A DNA stretch of 64,000 nt from the NCBI GenBank assembly GCA_022452145.1, contig JAKURY010000003.1:62001-126000 (forward strand), written 5' to 3'. Below are positions 11,812 to 20,462 of this stretch, one piece after another. Under the pieces are notes generated by a model that made no database searches, was not told where the DNA came from, and saw only the letters and a program-made list of their open reading frames with translations. How positions within the stretch are numbered: position 1 is the stretch's first letter; every line of letters starts with the position of its first letter. Both the position numbers and the translations under genes were made by a program. The DNA comes from Acidimicrobiales bacterium. GTDB taxonomy: Bacteria; Actinomycetota; Acidimicrobiia; Acidimicrobiales; MedAcidi-G1.

Positions 11812-12887
11812 CGGAAGGGATAGTGACGGCGATGTCGATAGACCGTGACCTGCTGGGTAGGTACACGCTGACCACCTGGGGGTACAAGCAGGGCGAGATG
11901 GTGGGCCTCATGATCCACCTTGGTGTGCGCCTCGGCATCTACCGGGCGCTGGACGGCGCCGGACCAGTCACCTCCGTTGACCTGGCTGTGGCCACGGGAC
12001 TCCACGAGCGGTGGCTGCGCGAGTGGCTCAGGAGCCAGGCGGCGGCCGAGCTGCTGGTCACCGGTGACGGAGAGACCTTCGAGCTGGAGCCGGAGGCGGC
12101 CCTGGTGCTGGCCCGCGAGGACCAGCCCAGCTATGCCGCCGGCGTGTTCGCCCGCCTGCGCGATCCGAGGGTGGCGGACGGGCTGTTGGAGGCGTTCCGG
12201 ACCGGCCTGGGCCTGACCTACGACGACCAGGGCGAAGGGTCCGAGCAGCACACCGAGGCGATGCTGGCACCGATGGCGCGGGCCCTGCTCGTCCCGACGA
12301 TAATCCCGCTGCTGGACGGCGTGGCCGGTCGCCTCACGGCCGGAGCCAGGGTCGTGGACGTCGGTTGCGGCACCGGACTGGCCCTCGAGTTGCTCGCCGA
12401 GGCCTTCCCCTCCTCCACCTACGAGGGCTACGACGTGTCCGAACGGGCGGTGGCAGCGGCCCGCGAGCGGTTCGCCGATGTCGGAAACGTGACTATCCAC
12501 CTGGCTGGCGGCGAGGACCTCCCGGCCACCGGCGACGTCGACCTCGTGATGACGCTGGACTGCCTGCACGACATGCCTCGTCCGGACCGGGCGATGGCCG
12601 CGATCCGTTCTGCGATCGCCGACGACGGGACCTGGCTGGTCAAGGAGATCAGGTCGTCGGGGGAGTGGGGGAAGAACCTGCGTAACCCGATGCTGGCCCT
12701 GATGTACTCGACCTCGGTGACGACTTGCATGGCATCGGCCATGTCGACGCCGGACGGCATGGGCCTCGGCACGCTGGGGCTGGATCCGGTGACGTTGGAG
12801 GCAATGGTCACCGAAGCCGGCTTCCGGATCTTCACCCGGCACCAGGTGGACGATCCCACGAACCTCTACTACGAGGTCCGCCCCTGA
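11808..12887 (+). CDS. Class I SAM-dependent methyltransferase
   Basis: 359-residue protein in two parts. The N-terminal winged-helix-like region (LMIHLGVRLGIYRAL, then TSVDLAVATGLHERWLREWL) resembles the dimerisation domain of O-methyltransferases. The C-terminal Rossmann domain has SAM motif I VVDVGCGTGLALELL and the later VDLVMTLDCLHDM. Both features match small-molecule methyltransferases whose substrate is unknown. It is translationally coupled to the Rieske gene, so the pair may modify and oxidise or reduce the same compound. That link is inference. Confidence 0.8.
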   Translation: MTEGIVTAMSIDRDLLGRYTLTTWGYKQGEMVGLMIHLGVRLGIYRALDGAGPVTSVDLAVATGLHERWLREWLRSQAAAELLVTGDGETFELEPEAALVLAREDQPSYAAGVFARLRDPRVADGLLEAFRTGLGLTYDDQGEGSEQHTEAMLAPMARALLVPTIIPLLDGVAGRLTAGARVVDVGCGTGLALELLAEAFPSSTYEGYDVSERAVAAARERFADVGNVTIHLAGGEDLPATGDVDLVMTLDCLHDMPRPDRAMAAIRSAIADDGTWLVKEIRSSGEWGKNLRNPMLALMYSTSVTTCMASAMSTPDGMGLGTLGLDPVTLEAMVTEAGFRIFTRHQVDDPTNLYYEVRP

Positions 12888-12934
12888 GGCAGGGCCCTCC
12901 GCCGGTCGGTACCGCGACGCCAGCGGGGGTTCGG

Positions 12935-14692
12935 TCAGTCCAGTGGCAGGGGCTCCGAGATCGGCACCAGGCAACCCTCGGTGGCGCCGAAGCCAGAGCC
13001 GTGCACGCACGGGTACTCGTAGCGCTTGACCTGGGTGGTCAGGTGCCCGTCATAGCTGGTGGCGGGGCGCATGTCGGGTACGTCCACCGAGCCCAGGGCG
13101 GCCAGCGCCACCTGGAATCCAAGTCGGGTCGGGTCGGGTCCCGCGTCGTGCAGGGCCCGGGCGATGGCCCTGACCAGGCTGCAGGCCTCGGTCACCGTCC
13201 GGTAGACGTCGTCGGTCCTGTCGTCGGCGTTGGCCGGCGGTCGTCCACCCGTCTGGGCGTACGAGCGGTTGCACATCTCGTCGAAGGGCCGCGTCTCGAA
13301 CCCATCGAGCCGGTGGCTGCCCGTAGCCGAGGCGTCGATTAGCCACGCTCCGTCGTAGTACCCACCGGCCGGAGAGCCGCCGAACTCGGCAACCTGGGAT
13401 GACACCGCGTCGAGGCCCTGGCCGTCCAGCCCGGACTGGATGAAGGTGGGTCGCGGCATTCCCTGATCCAGCATCTCGAGGATCAGCCACGGCATGGAGG
13501 TCCGGTTCAGGAGTGGGAACACGACGTCCACGCCGCGCCCGGCCATGGCTGCCACCGCCGTGTCCAGGCCCACCCGGCAGGTCGTGGTGCCCTCACATCC
13601 CAGCAGGTGGATGGTGGGCTCGTGACCGAGGTCCTCCAGGGCACCGACGAGTACGTCGGCGACGTCGTCGGAGCGCTGGGGCGCATCGGGTAGGACCAGC
13701 CCGACCGTGGCGTCGGTCAGCAGGCCAGCCTCTTCGGCCATGCGGACCGCCGCCTCCAGGCCGATCCGATCACCCGGCTCCAGGGCGAACAGGAGGCCGC
13801 CGGCCCGGCGTTCGTCCCGGTCGGAGGTGCCCCGGACGGTCAGGAAGGACGTCAGACCCGACACCGTGAGGCACTGGGCGGCGGTCCCCGGGATGGCCTC
13901 CACGCTCAGGACGGCCAGTGCCTCATGGATCTCGAGGGACTCCAGGCATGCCGCCTCCCGGCGCGTGTCTATGTCGTGGCCGCCGCCACCGAGTGCCGAC
14001 ACCTCGACCGTACGGAGGTCCAGTCGTCGACCGTGGATCCCGCCGCACTCCTCGTTCACCAGGCCGACGAAGGCCCGGAGTATGTCGTCGACGTCGCCCA
14101 CAGGCGCCGAGAAGCCGATCTTCTCCAACTCAGCGAGGAGGGTGTGGAGGTGCACGAGGGTGACGGAATCGGCGGTGATGCCAGGCTGGGTGGCAACCGG
14201 CGCTGTGTCTGGAACGGGTGTCGGGAGACAGAAGGCGTCGAGGGCCTGGAAGGGGTGGGTTCGGTCGAAGGTGGACTGAAACTGCTCGTAGGCCTCGCCG
14301 CGCGGGTCGGCGTAGTGGCCGTCAGTGATAGTTCCGTCGGGGATGGCGCTGCCGTCTTCACCGGTACCTCCGTCGGCTTCATCGGCACCTCCGTCCTCGA
14401 CACGCTTCGCGACGGTCGACGCCGTCACCGCCGACGCCGCCTCTGACAACTGCTCGTCCGCTTCACCGATATCACCAACGGTGCCAACTCCTTCTCCACT
14501 GGCACCGCCACCGGTGCCGTCGTCGACACGGTTGGCTATGGACGTCGCCGCTTCCGAAGGCTGAGCGTCTGTTGCGACGGTCGGCCCTGTCTGGTCCTGG
14601 GTGGTGTCTGCGTCGAGGGTGCAGGCGCCGGCGGCCAGGAGGAGGGTTAAGGCCACGGAGAGCGCGGGGGCGAGGTGTCGGGGTCGGAGCAT
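12935..14692 (-). CDS. Substrate-binding lipoprotein, ABC branched-chain amino-acid type
   Basis: 585-residue periplasmic-binding-protein-like product. It starts with a signal peptide (RHLAPALSVALTLLLAAGAC) with a plausible lipid-attachment Cys24, although the lipobox is not textbook. A long Thr/Asp/Gly-rich linker follows, then a type I binding fold resembling Leu/Ile/Val-binding proteins (VTLVHLHTLLAEL, VGLVLPDAPQRSDDVADVL, PTFIQSGLDGQGLDAV). No ABC permease or ATPase is nearby, so it may be an orphan receptor or serve a transporter encoded elsewhere. It is divergent from the membrane protein at 14807, with a TACTGT box in the shared region. Confidence 0.72.
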   Translation of the reverse strand: MLRPRHLAPALSVALTLLLAAGACTLDADTTQDQTGPTVATDAQPSEAATSIANRVDDGTGGGASGEGVGTVGDIGEADEQLSEAASAVTASTVAKRVEDGGADEADGGTGEDGSAIPDGTITDGHYADPRGEAYEQFQSTFDRTHPFQALDAFCLPTPVPDTAPVATQPGITADSVTLVHLHTLLAELEKIGFSAPVGDVDDILRAFVGLVNEECGGIHGRRLDLRTVEVSALGGGGHDIDTRREAACLESLEIHEALAVLSVEAIPGTAAQCLTVSGLTSFLTVRGTSDRDERRAGGLLFALEPGDRIGLEAAVRMAEEAGLLTDATVGLVLPDAPQRSDDVADVLVGALEDLGHEPTIHLLGCEGTTTCRVGLDTAVAAMAGRGVDVVFPLLNRTSMPWLILEMLDQGMPRPTFIQSGLDGQGLDAVSSQVAEFGGSPAGGYYDGAWLIDASATGSHRLDGFETRPFDEMCNRSYAQTGGRPPANADDRTDDVYRTVTEACSLVRAIARALHDAGPDPTRLGFQVALAALGSVDVPDMRPATSYDGHLTTQVKRYEYPCVHGSGFGATEGCLVPISEPLPLD

Positions 14693-14793
14693 GGGGAGGG
14701 ATCGGTCTTCGACGGTTCGATCGGCCGGTGGACAGTATGCGGCACATCGTGTGCTTCCGGCGCGGGTGCCGGGAGTGGAAGCGTCAGGTTGCG

Positions 14794-14799
14794 TAACCT
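14794..14799 (+). promoter_or_regulatory. Candidate -10 box for the gene at 14807
   Basis: TAACCT ending 7 bases before the GTG at 14807, leaderless spacing. This supports GTG 14807 over starts further upstream. Confidence 0.45.
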
Positions 14800-14806
14800 C
14801 GGCGAC

Positions 14807-16096
14807 GTGCCGGCGCCCGACGAACCCATCGACGATGACGTGGCCACCGACCGTGGGGACGAGGTCGAGCCGGCTACCGCCCCCGAACGCAGGTTGGCGG
14901 AACCGGGAACGGAGGTCTCCGACGACCTCAGGGACCGCCGCACGGGCTTCTTCCGCGAGAGCGATTCGACAACCTCTCCGGTTGCCGGCCTCCCGGCACA
15001 GACCGGGGGTCGATGGAGCGAGCTGGAGGCCGACCGGCAGATCCGGGCCTTCCTGGTCGCCCTGTCGGGGGACCGGAAGTTGGTCCACCGCAGCGAGCCG
15101 GTCGAGCTCCTGCGCGAGAACGACCTGCTGCTGCTCTTCGGACCCGAGGAGGAGGAGGCCTTCGCCACCCTGGCCCTGCGGTTTCCGGAGGAGACGGTCA
15201 CCCGCTGGGCCACGCTGCTGAGCGGTGGAGATCGCAGCGAGGCCTTCGGGCCCCGTTCCCGCTCTGAGCGGCGGGACGAGGCCGTCATCGTCCGCTCGTT
15301 GCACGTAGGTCTCAGGAACCGGGTGTTGGGAGCTGTGCTGTTCGTTCTGCTCATCGTCGGTGTGGTGGCCGTGGCTCGAGGCCTGTTGGCCCCCGATTCG
15401 GTCGACCGGTCGGATCGGGCCCTCCGCTTCTCGTCGACGGTCACCGCCTCGGAGGCCGATGGCCCCGCCGGCGCCATCCCCGGGGGAGCGCCGGTAGCGG
15501 AACCGGCGCTGGTGGGTACCGCCGACCGCGTGGTGGCGGTGCTGCGGGGGGACGGAGATCCTGCCGACCGGATCCGCCTCGAGGTCCCCGCGGCGGAACT
15601 TCCGATCCCGGTCGGGGCGTTGGCGGGAACCGTCTTCGAGCATGGGGGTGGCCAAGTGGCGCTCCTGGGTCCAGCTGACTGGTGGGCCGGGGCATGTGTC
15701 CGGGTCGTCGTGGCCACCGAACTCCTCCGTCCGCTGGACGTCGTGATCCACGAGGCGACCGACGGGGCGTGTCCACCGGATCTGGTCGGCAGGACGGCCC
15801 GTGTCACATGCATCGGTCGGCGGGTGCTGATCCTGGCGGTGGACATTCCGCAGGGCGAGGTGCCGCTGATCGAAGGGGGCACAGGCTGGGCCGAGACGAT
15901 CCGGTTCGGGCTAGAGACCGCAACTGGGACGGCGTCTCGCTGGGAGACCCTGGCCGTGAGGGGATCGATCGCCGTGGCGGATGCCGGGGCCTCGGTGGCC
16001 GTGCCCACGTTCGGCGGTGCATCCGGCGACGTCGTCACCGTGGACATGGGAGTGTGGGGGAGCGGATCGTCCCTGGGGGACTGCATCCTGACCTGA
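14807..16096 (+). CDS. Unknown single-pass membrane protein
   Basis: 429-residue protein I do not recognise. An acidic N-terminal cytoplasmic region of about 175 residues (rich in D, E and R, including LLRENDLLLLFGPEEEEAF) is followed by one transmembrane helix (NRVLGAVLFVLLIVGVVAVA, about residues 170-192). An extracytoplasmic beta-rich domain of about 230 residues comes last, with four cysteines (in GACVRVV, GACPPD, RVTCIG and GDCILT) that could form two disulfides. It is divergent from an orphan substrate-binding lipoprotein, which may hint at a shared surface role. Start chosen from the promoter box. Confidence 0.65.
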   Translation: MPAPDEPIDDDVATDRGDEVEPATAPERRLAEPGTEVSDDLRDRRTGFFRESDSTTSPVAGLPAQTGGRWSELEADRQIRAFLVALSGDRKLVHRSEPVELLRENDLLLLFGPEEEEAFATLALRFPEETVTRWATLLSGGDRSEAFGPRSRSERRDEAVIVRSLHVGLRNRVLGAVLFVLLIVGVVAVARGLLAPDSVDRSDRALRFSSTVTASEADGPAGAIPGGAPVAEPALVGTADRVVAVLRGDGDPADRIRLEVPAAELPIPVGALAGTVFEHGGGQVALLGPADWWAGACVRVVVATELLRPLDVVIHEATDGACPPDLVGRTARVTCIGRRVLILAVDIPQGEVPLIEGGTGWAETIRFGLETATGTASRWETLAVRGSIAVADAGASVAVPTFGGASGDVVTVDMGVWGSGSSLGDCILT

Positions 16097-16135
16097 TCGC
16101 ACGGGCCCGCGGCCGAGCCGGGACGACACGGCCGG

Positions 16136-16141
16136 TACGGT
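16136..16141 (+). promoter_or_regulatory. Candidate -10 box for the SRAP gene
   Basis: TACGGT ending 6 bases before the ATG at 16148; leaderless spacing. Confidence 0.45.
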
Positions 16142-16147
16142 GAGGGC

Positions 16148-16879
16148 ATGTGCGGTCGGGTGGTGACGACATCGTCGCCCGAGGAACTCAGCGAGTACGT
16201 GGGTGCGGACGCCATCGTCGATGTCCTGGACGGTCCGGACCACAACGTGCCACCGTCCGGCAGGCTGCCGTTCGTGTGGGTCGACGTGGCCGAGGGTCCG
16301 ACCCGGATGCTCGGAACGGCCCGCTGGGGCTTGGTCCCCCGATGGGCGAAGGATCCGACGATCGGCGATCGGCTGTTCAACGCACGGGCCGAGACGGTGG
16401 CCGAGAAGCCCTCCTTCCGGGCCGCCTTTCGGAAGCAGAGGTGCCTGATCCCCGTGGACGGCTTCTACGAGTGGGGGCCGGGTCCGGGCGGATCCCCGAA
16501 GCAGCCCTGGTTCGTGCACCGGGTGGACGGGGCACCACTGACCATGGCTGGCCTCTGGGAGGGGAGGGTGGGGGACGACGGAGCGTTGCTCCGCACGTGT
16601 ACCGTGATCACCGTGCCGGCCAACGCCGACCTGGCTCCCGTCCACCATCGGATGCCGGCGCTGCTGCCGCCGGGCGACTGGGCCGACTGGCTGGATCCGA
16701 CGACCCCGGACCGCTGCAGGATTGAGGCCCTCCTGGCATCGGCACCCGAGGGGCTGCTGGAGCGCCATCCGGTCGACCGCCGGGTGAACGACGCCCGGCG
16801 AAAGGGCGAAGACCTGATCCAGGCGGTTCACGGGGGTAGGGACTCCGGCCCCCACGAGGACTGGAAGGCCCTTTGGTGA
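16148..16879 (+). CDS. SRAP domain protein (HMCES/YedK family), abasic-site shield
   Basis: 243-residue protein of the family that crosslinks to abasic sites in single-stranded DNA through its N-terminal cysteine. All key features are present: Met-Cys2 at the extreme N-terminus (MCGR), the WGLVP strand, N78 in NARAET, E108 in DGFYEW, and H167 in HHRMP. The Met is removed in known members to expose Cys2. Its stop overlaps the next gene as GTGA. No known SOS operator was recognised upstream. Confidence 0.93.
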   Translation: MCGRVVTTSSPEELSEYVGADAIVDVLDGPDHNVPPSGRLPFVWVDVAEGPTRMLGTARWGLVPRWAKDPTIGDRLFNARAETVAEKPSFRAAFRKQRCLIPVDGFYEWGPGPGGSPKQPWFVHRVDGAPLTMAGLWEGRVGDDGALLRTCTVITVPANADLAPVHHRMPALLPPGDWADWLDPTTPDRCRIEALLASAPEGLLERHPVDRRVNDARRKGEDLIQAVHGGRDSGPHEDWKALW

Positions 16880-18426
16880 AGGCCGTTCCCACCCTCGAGC
16901 GCACCGCCCAGTCGTTGGAGCGGACCGGCGAGACCGTGGTGACAAAGGTGGTCTCGATCAGGCGCCGCCTCGACATCGTCATGCTCCGCTGGCAGGCCCG
17001 CATGGACTCCCGGGCCTGGGATCGCAGCCTGCCGTGGCTCACTGCCGTGGTCCTGGCGACCATCCTGTCACTGCTGGCCCTGGCCCGGAGCCACGACCTG
17101 GGCATCGGCTACCAGGTGGGCCACTACCTCCAGGCGACGGACCTCATGGATCGGGGCTTCGAACCGGTGGTCAGCGACCTGGGGTACAACCTGTTCGCCG
17201 ACCAGGGTGCCTGGGCCTTCTGGCCGATGGCCTGGGCCCTGAGGGCGTTCCCGGTTGCAGGGACCCTCCTGGTTGTCCAGTCGGTGGCCCTGGCGTTGGG
17301 GGTGGTGCCGATCTGGCGGATCGCCCGAGGCCCGGCCAACCTGCGCATCGGAGCAGCTGCGGCCCTGATGACGGCATACGCACTGCATCCGTCGATCCAC
17401 AACCTGAACCTCGCCGGATTCCATCCGGAGGCCATGGCGATACCCGCTCTGATGGCCGCCTACCTCGCTGCCCAGAAGGACCGGTGGCGGCTGGTGGCTG
17501 TGCTGGTCCTGCTGGTGGTCAGCACCCGGTCCGACCTGGGCCTCGCCGTGGTGGCCCTCGGGCTGCTCATGGTCGGTGAGGACAACCGGACCGCCGGATG
17601 GTCGCTCGCCACCTTCGGCCTGACCTGGTTCCTGGTCATGTCGTTCGTGGTGCAGCCCGTGGTCGGCGATGGTGGCTATCCGCACCTCGACGCCTTCGCC
17701 CGCTACGGGACCGGTGTGGTCGGAATCGTCCTCGGCATGCTCAGCGACCCGCTTGGCCTGATCGGCGACCTGTTTGGTCGGGACGGCTTCGACAAGGTGC
17801 TCCTGATGCTGGCGCCGGTGCTGTTCCTGCCCCTGGTGAGGCCCCGCTACCTGGTGCCCGTGCTGCCCCTCCTGGCGTTGTACCTGATCGCAGACGTGCC
17901 CGATGCCGGCTTCGGCAACCCACAGCAGGACGTGCCCGCCCTGGCCTTCGTGTTCATCGCCGCCACCTATGCACTGATGCGGATCGGGACCCCCGGGGTG
18001 AGTCGGATCCTGGTGGACCGCCGGGTGCTGACCGTCCTGGTCCTCACCGCAGTGGTGTTCTTCGTTCGGGACGCCGCCTCGTCGCCCTACGAGGAGCCGT
18101 GGGAGTGGGGTCGGCGCTCGCCTGTCGACGTGGCCAGGGTGTCGGCGTCCATCCTGATCGGAGACGACGCGAGGGTTATCGTTCCCGCCGAGGTCTACCC
18201 GTTGGTGGCCGACCGTGACGATGCCCAGGTGCTGCGTGCAACGCAGGGCTTCCTGCCCGACCTGGACTGGCCGGAACGGTTCGATGCCGTGGTGGTGGAC
18301 GTGGAGTCCATGGGCTGGACGGCTTCGGAGGCACGCATGTTCGAGAGCCGGCTGATCCTGATGGAGTTCCGCAAGCGCCTGGACCGCGACGGCGTACGAC
18401 TCTGGGTGAGGCGGCCGGGCGCCTGA
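16876..18426 (+). CDS. DUF2079 family polytopic membrane protein
   Basis: 516-residue membrane protein with roughly ten hydrophobic helices after a basic N-terminal tail, and a soluble C-terminal stretch of about 90 residues. The segments SDLGYNLFADQGAWAF and NLNLAGFHPEAMAIPALMAA match DUF2079, a GT-C-like family of predicted glycosyltransferases or lipid-linked sugar enzymes. The start is GTG at 16876, overlapping the previous stop (GTGA); a TTG lies one codon upstream. Function unknown beyond the family. Confidence 0.8.
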   Translation: MKAVPTLERTAQSLERTGETVVTKVVSIRRRLDIVMLRWQARMDSRAWDRSLPWLTAVVLATILSLLALARSHDLGIGYQVGHYLQATDLMDRGFEPVVSDLGYNLFADQGAWAFWPMAWALRAFPVAGTLLVVQSVALALGVVPIWRIARGPANLRIGAAAALMTAYALHPSIHNLNLAGFHPEAMAIPALMAAYLAAQKDRWRLVAVLVLLVVSTRSDLGLAVVALGLLMVGEDNRTAGWSLATFGLTWFLVMSFVVQPVVGDGGYPHLDAFARYGTGVVGIVLGMLSDPLGLIGDLFGRDGFDKVLLMLAPVLFLPLVRPRYLVPVLPLLALYLIADVPDAGFGNPQQDVPALAFVFIAATYALMRIGTPGVSRILVDRRVLTVLVLTAVVFFVRDAASSPYEEPWEWGRRSPVDVARVSASILIGDDARVIVPAEVYPLVADRDDAQVLRATQGFLPDLDWPERFDAVVVDVESMGWTASEARMFESRLILMEFRKRLDRDGVRLWVRRPGA

Positions 18427-18449
18427 CGGTCGACACGGCCGGCTGGTGG

Positions 18450-18869
18450 TCAGGTCACCTCGGGGTGGCCGGCGGCCAGGAGCACGGCCCGGAGTTCCTC
18501 GGCCACCGCGTCCAGGTCGCCAGGATCGGCGTCGTCGTCAGCCTGGCCGAAGTCGAGGTGGCCCATGTGGTCGATCGGCACCACGTGGAGGTGCGTGTGG
18601 GGGACCTCGAATCCGGCGATGATGAGGCCGATGCGCTCCGGGGCGAAGGCGGCCATCTGGGCGCGGCCGATGGCGTGGGCCACGCGGGTGCAGTGCGTGG
18701 CGACCTCAGGGGGGAGGTCGGTCCAGCGGTCCACCTCGACGATCGGGATTACCAGGATGTGGCCCCTGTTCAACGGGCGGATGTCGAGCATGGCGATGCA
18801 GGTCGGGTCGCTCCAGATGATCCGGCCGGGAATCTCGCCGGCGATGATGCGGGTGAAAATCGAGGCCAT
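18450..18869 (-). CDS. HIT family nucleotide hydrolase
   Basis: 139-residue histidine-triad protein. The catalytic motif is PHTHLHVVPI near residues 98-107, and the N-terminus MASIFTRIIAGEIPGRIIW is typical of the Hint/PKCI branch, which hydrolyses phosphoramidates of AMP and similar nucleotides. An AGGAG Shine-Dalgarno lies about 8 bases upstream of the ATG. It is divergent from pgsA across about 70 bases. Confidence 0.92.
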   Translation of the reverse strand: MASIFTRIIAGEIPGRIIWSDPTCIAMLDIRPLNRGHILVIPIVEVDRWTDLPPEVATHCTRVAHAIGRAQMAAFAPERIGLIIAGFEVPHTHLHVVPIDHMGHLDFGQADDDADPGDLDAVAEELRAVLLAAGHPEVT

Positions 18870-18925
18870 GGGAGCTCCTAGTGGAATCGTTCCGTGGCCG
18901 GCTGGGGCACGACCGGGACGGATCG

Positions 18926-18931
18926 TAGGCT
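18926..18931 (+). promoter_or_regulatory. Candidate -10 box for pgsA
   Basis: TAGGCT ending 7 bases before the ATG at 18939; leaderless spacing. It lies inside the longer open frame and so favours the ATG start. Confidence 0.45.
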
Positions 18932-18938
18932 GCGCCCG

Positions 18939-19550
18939 ATGGGATCGGATACAGGGGCTGGCTCGGCCTCGTCCAGGACCGGGTGGGACGGCGTGTGGAC
19001 GCTGCCGAATCTGATCACCCTGACGCGACTGGGATGCATTCCATGGTTCCTGTGGGTCCTGTTCGACGCCGGGAACCGGACCGATGCTGCGCTGCTCCTC
19101 GGCGCACTCGGCGCGACCGACTGGGTGGACGGCTGGATCGCCCGGCGATTCGACCAGGTCTCCGAGGTGGGAAAGTTGCTGGATCCGACCGCCGACAGGC
19201 TCCTCCTGGTGGTGGCGCTCGTGGCGATGGTGGTGGACGGTTCGATCCCCACCTGGTTCGCGGCGTTGGTGCTCGTCCGCGAGGTGCTCATCGGCCTGGT
19301 CGCCCTGGTCCTGCTGGCCCTGGGAGCGCGTCGGATAGACGTGACCTGGTGGGGGAAGACCGGCACGTTCGCCCTGCTGTGGGCCGTGCCGTGCTTCCTG
19401 GCGGGGGAGTCCACTGCCTTCGCCCACGAGGCCTTTGCCGTGGCTGCCTGGGTGTTCGGCCTGCCCGGGCTCGTGATTTCCTGGGTGGCAGCCTGGTCGT
19501 ACGTCCCGGAAGCGCGCGTTGCGCTGCGGCAGGGACGATCCGGGCGGTGA
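18939..19550 (+). CDS. pgsA: CDP-alcohol phosphatidyltransferase, probable PgsA
   Basis: 203-residue membrane enzyme that probably makes phosphatidylglycerophosphate from CDP-diacylglycerol and glycerol-3-phosphate. The family signature DxxDGxxARxxxxxxxxGxxxDxxxD is complete, starting at DWVDGWIAR and ending at LLDPTADR. About six hydrophobic helices follow the leading TLPNLITLTRLGCIP segment. The GTG at 18894 could extend the N-terminus by 15 residues, but the -10 box at 18926 argues for ATG 18939. Cardiolipin or inositol-type transferases of the same fold cannot be excluded. Confidence 0.85.
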   Translation: MGSDTGAGSASSRTGWDGVWTLPNLITLTRLGCIPWFLWVLFDAGNRTDAALLLGALGATDWVDGWIARRFDQVSEVGKLLDPTADRLLLVVALVAMVVDGSIPTWFAALVLVREVLIGLVALVLLALGARRIDVTWWGKTGTFALLWAVPCFLAGESTAFAHEAFAVAAWVFGLPGLVISWVAAWSYVPEARVALRQGRSGR

Positions 19551-19598
19551 CCGGAGAGGACGCCGGTTCATTGTGCCACCGGATCGGGTCGGTCCAAG

Positions 19599-19604
19599 TA
19601 GGTT
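19599..19604 (+). promoter_or_regulatory. Candidate -10 box for gcvH
   Basis: TAGGTT ending 6 bases before the gcvH ATG; leaderless spacing. No glycine riboswitch is visible. Confidence 0.45.
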
Positions 19605-19610
19605 CGGGCC

Positions 19611-19991
19611 ATGAACGTTCCGGCTGACCTCCTCTACTCGGCGGACCACGAGTGGGTCCGAGATCGAGGTGACGGCCGGATCCGCATCGGGATCACCGAC
19701 TACGCGCAGGACGCCCTGGGTGACGTGGTCTTCGTGGAGGTGCCGGTCGTCGGCTTCTCGATCGCAGCCGGATCGGTGTTCGGCGAAGTCGAGTCGACGA
19801 AGTCGGTGTCCGAGCTGTTCGCCCCGGTGGACGGCGAGGTGGTGGCCGTCAACGAGGACCTGGAGACGGCCCCGGAAAAGGTGAACGAGGATCCGTACGG
19901 AGACGGTTGGATCTGCGAGATGGACACCGATGGCTCGGTGACCGGCGACCTCCTCGACGCGGCTGCCTACCAGGCCATGATCGGGGGGTGA
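19611..19991 (+). CDS. gcvH: Glycine cleavage system H protein
   Basis: 126-residue lipoyl carrier that shuttles the aminomethyl group between the P, T and L proteins. The lipoylation site is the Lys in GEVESTKSVSELFAP, and the N-terminus YSADHEWVR is diagnostic. It is intact and heads a cluster with an FHA protein and a MerR regulator, the order seen in mycobacteria (gcvH, garA, Rv1828). A damaged gcvT fragment lies 3.4 kb downstream, so a working T protein, if any, must be encoded elsewhere. Confidence 0.96.
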   Translation: MNVPADLLYSADHEWVRDRGDGRIRIGITDYAQDALGDVVFVEVPVVGFSIAAGSVFGEVESTKSVSELFAPVDGEVVAVNEDLETAPEKVNEDPYGDGWICEMDTDGSVTGDLLDAAAYQAMIGG

Positions 19992-19994
19992 GCG

Positions 19995-20456
19995 TTGACC
20001 GTCCAATGTCCGGACTGCGGTCGCCCGGAGCAGGCTGACGCCCGCTTCTGCGGGTCCTGTGGAGCGAGGCTCCGGTCGTCTGTCGATGAGGTGACCGATG
20101 CCTTCGACTCGGTGGAGGAGATACCGCACGAGGAGGATCGGGACCTGTTCCCGGCGGAATGTGGGCTGTTCGTGGTGGAGTCGGGCCCGAAGGCCGGGTC
20201 TCGCTACGGGCTGGAGGCAGCGGTGACCACCATTGGTCGCCACGGTGGAGCCGACATCCTCCTGGACGACGTGACCGTTTCTCGGTGGCACGTGGAGGTA
20301 GAGCGGATCGGCGACCGTTACGTCGTGCGGGACGTCGGATCGCTGAACGGCACCTACCTGAACCGGCGCCGTATCGAGACCTGCGAGCTGGGAGACGGCG
20401 ACGAGTTGCAGATCGGGCGCTTCAAGCTGATGTTCTTCCACGGCACCGGGGACTGA
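19995..20456 (+). CDS. Zinc-ribbon plus FHA domain protein (GarA/OdhI-like position)
   Basis: 153-residue protein with a TTG start 3 bases after gcvH. An N-terminal zinc ribbon (C5-x2-C8 and C19-x2-C22) precedes an acidic linker and a C-terminal FHA domain with the phosphothreonine-binding residues GRH, SRWH and SLNGTYLN. In mycobacteria the gene at this position encodes GarA, which is phosphorylated by PknB/PknG and controls 2-oxoglutarate metabolism. The zinc ribbon is an addition not found in GarA, and the linker shows no clear ETT phosphorylation motif, so the same role is only inferred. Confidence 0.82.
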   Translation: MTVQCPDCGRPEQADARFCGSCGARLRSSVDEVTDAFDSVEEIPHEEDRDLFPAECGLFVVESGPKAGSRYGLEAAVTTIGRHGGADILLDDVTVSRWHVEVERIGDRYVVRDVGSLNGTYLNRRRIETCELGDGDELQIGRFKLMFFHGTGD

Positions 20457-20462
20457 GGGAAG

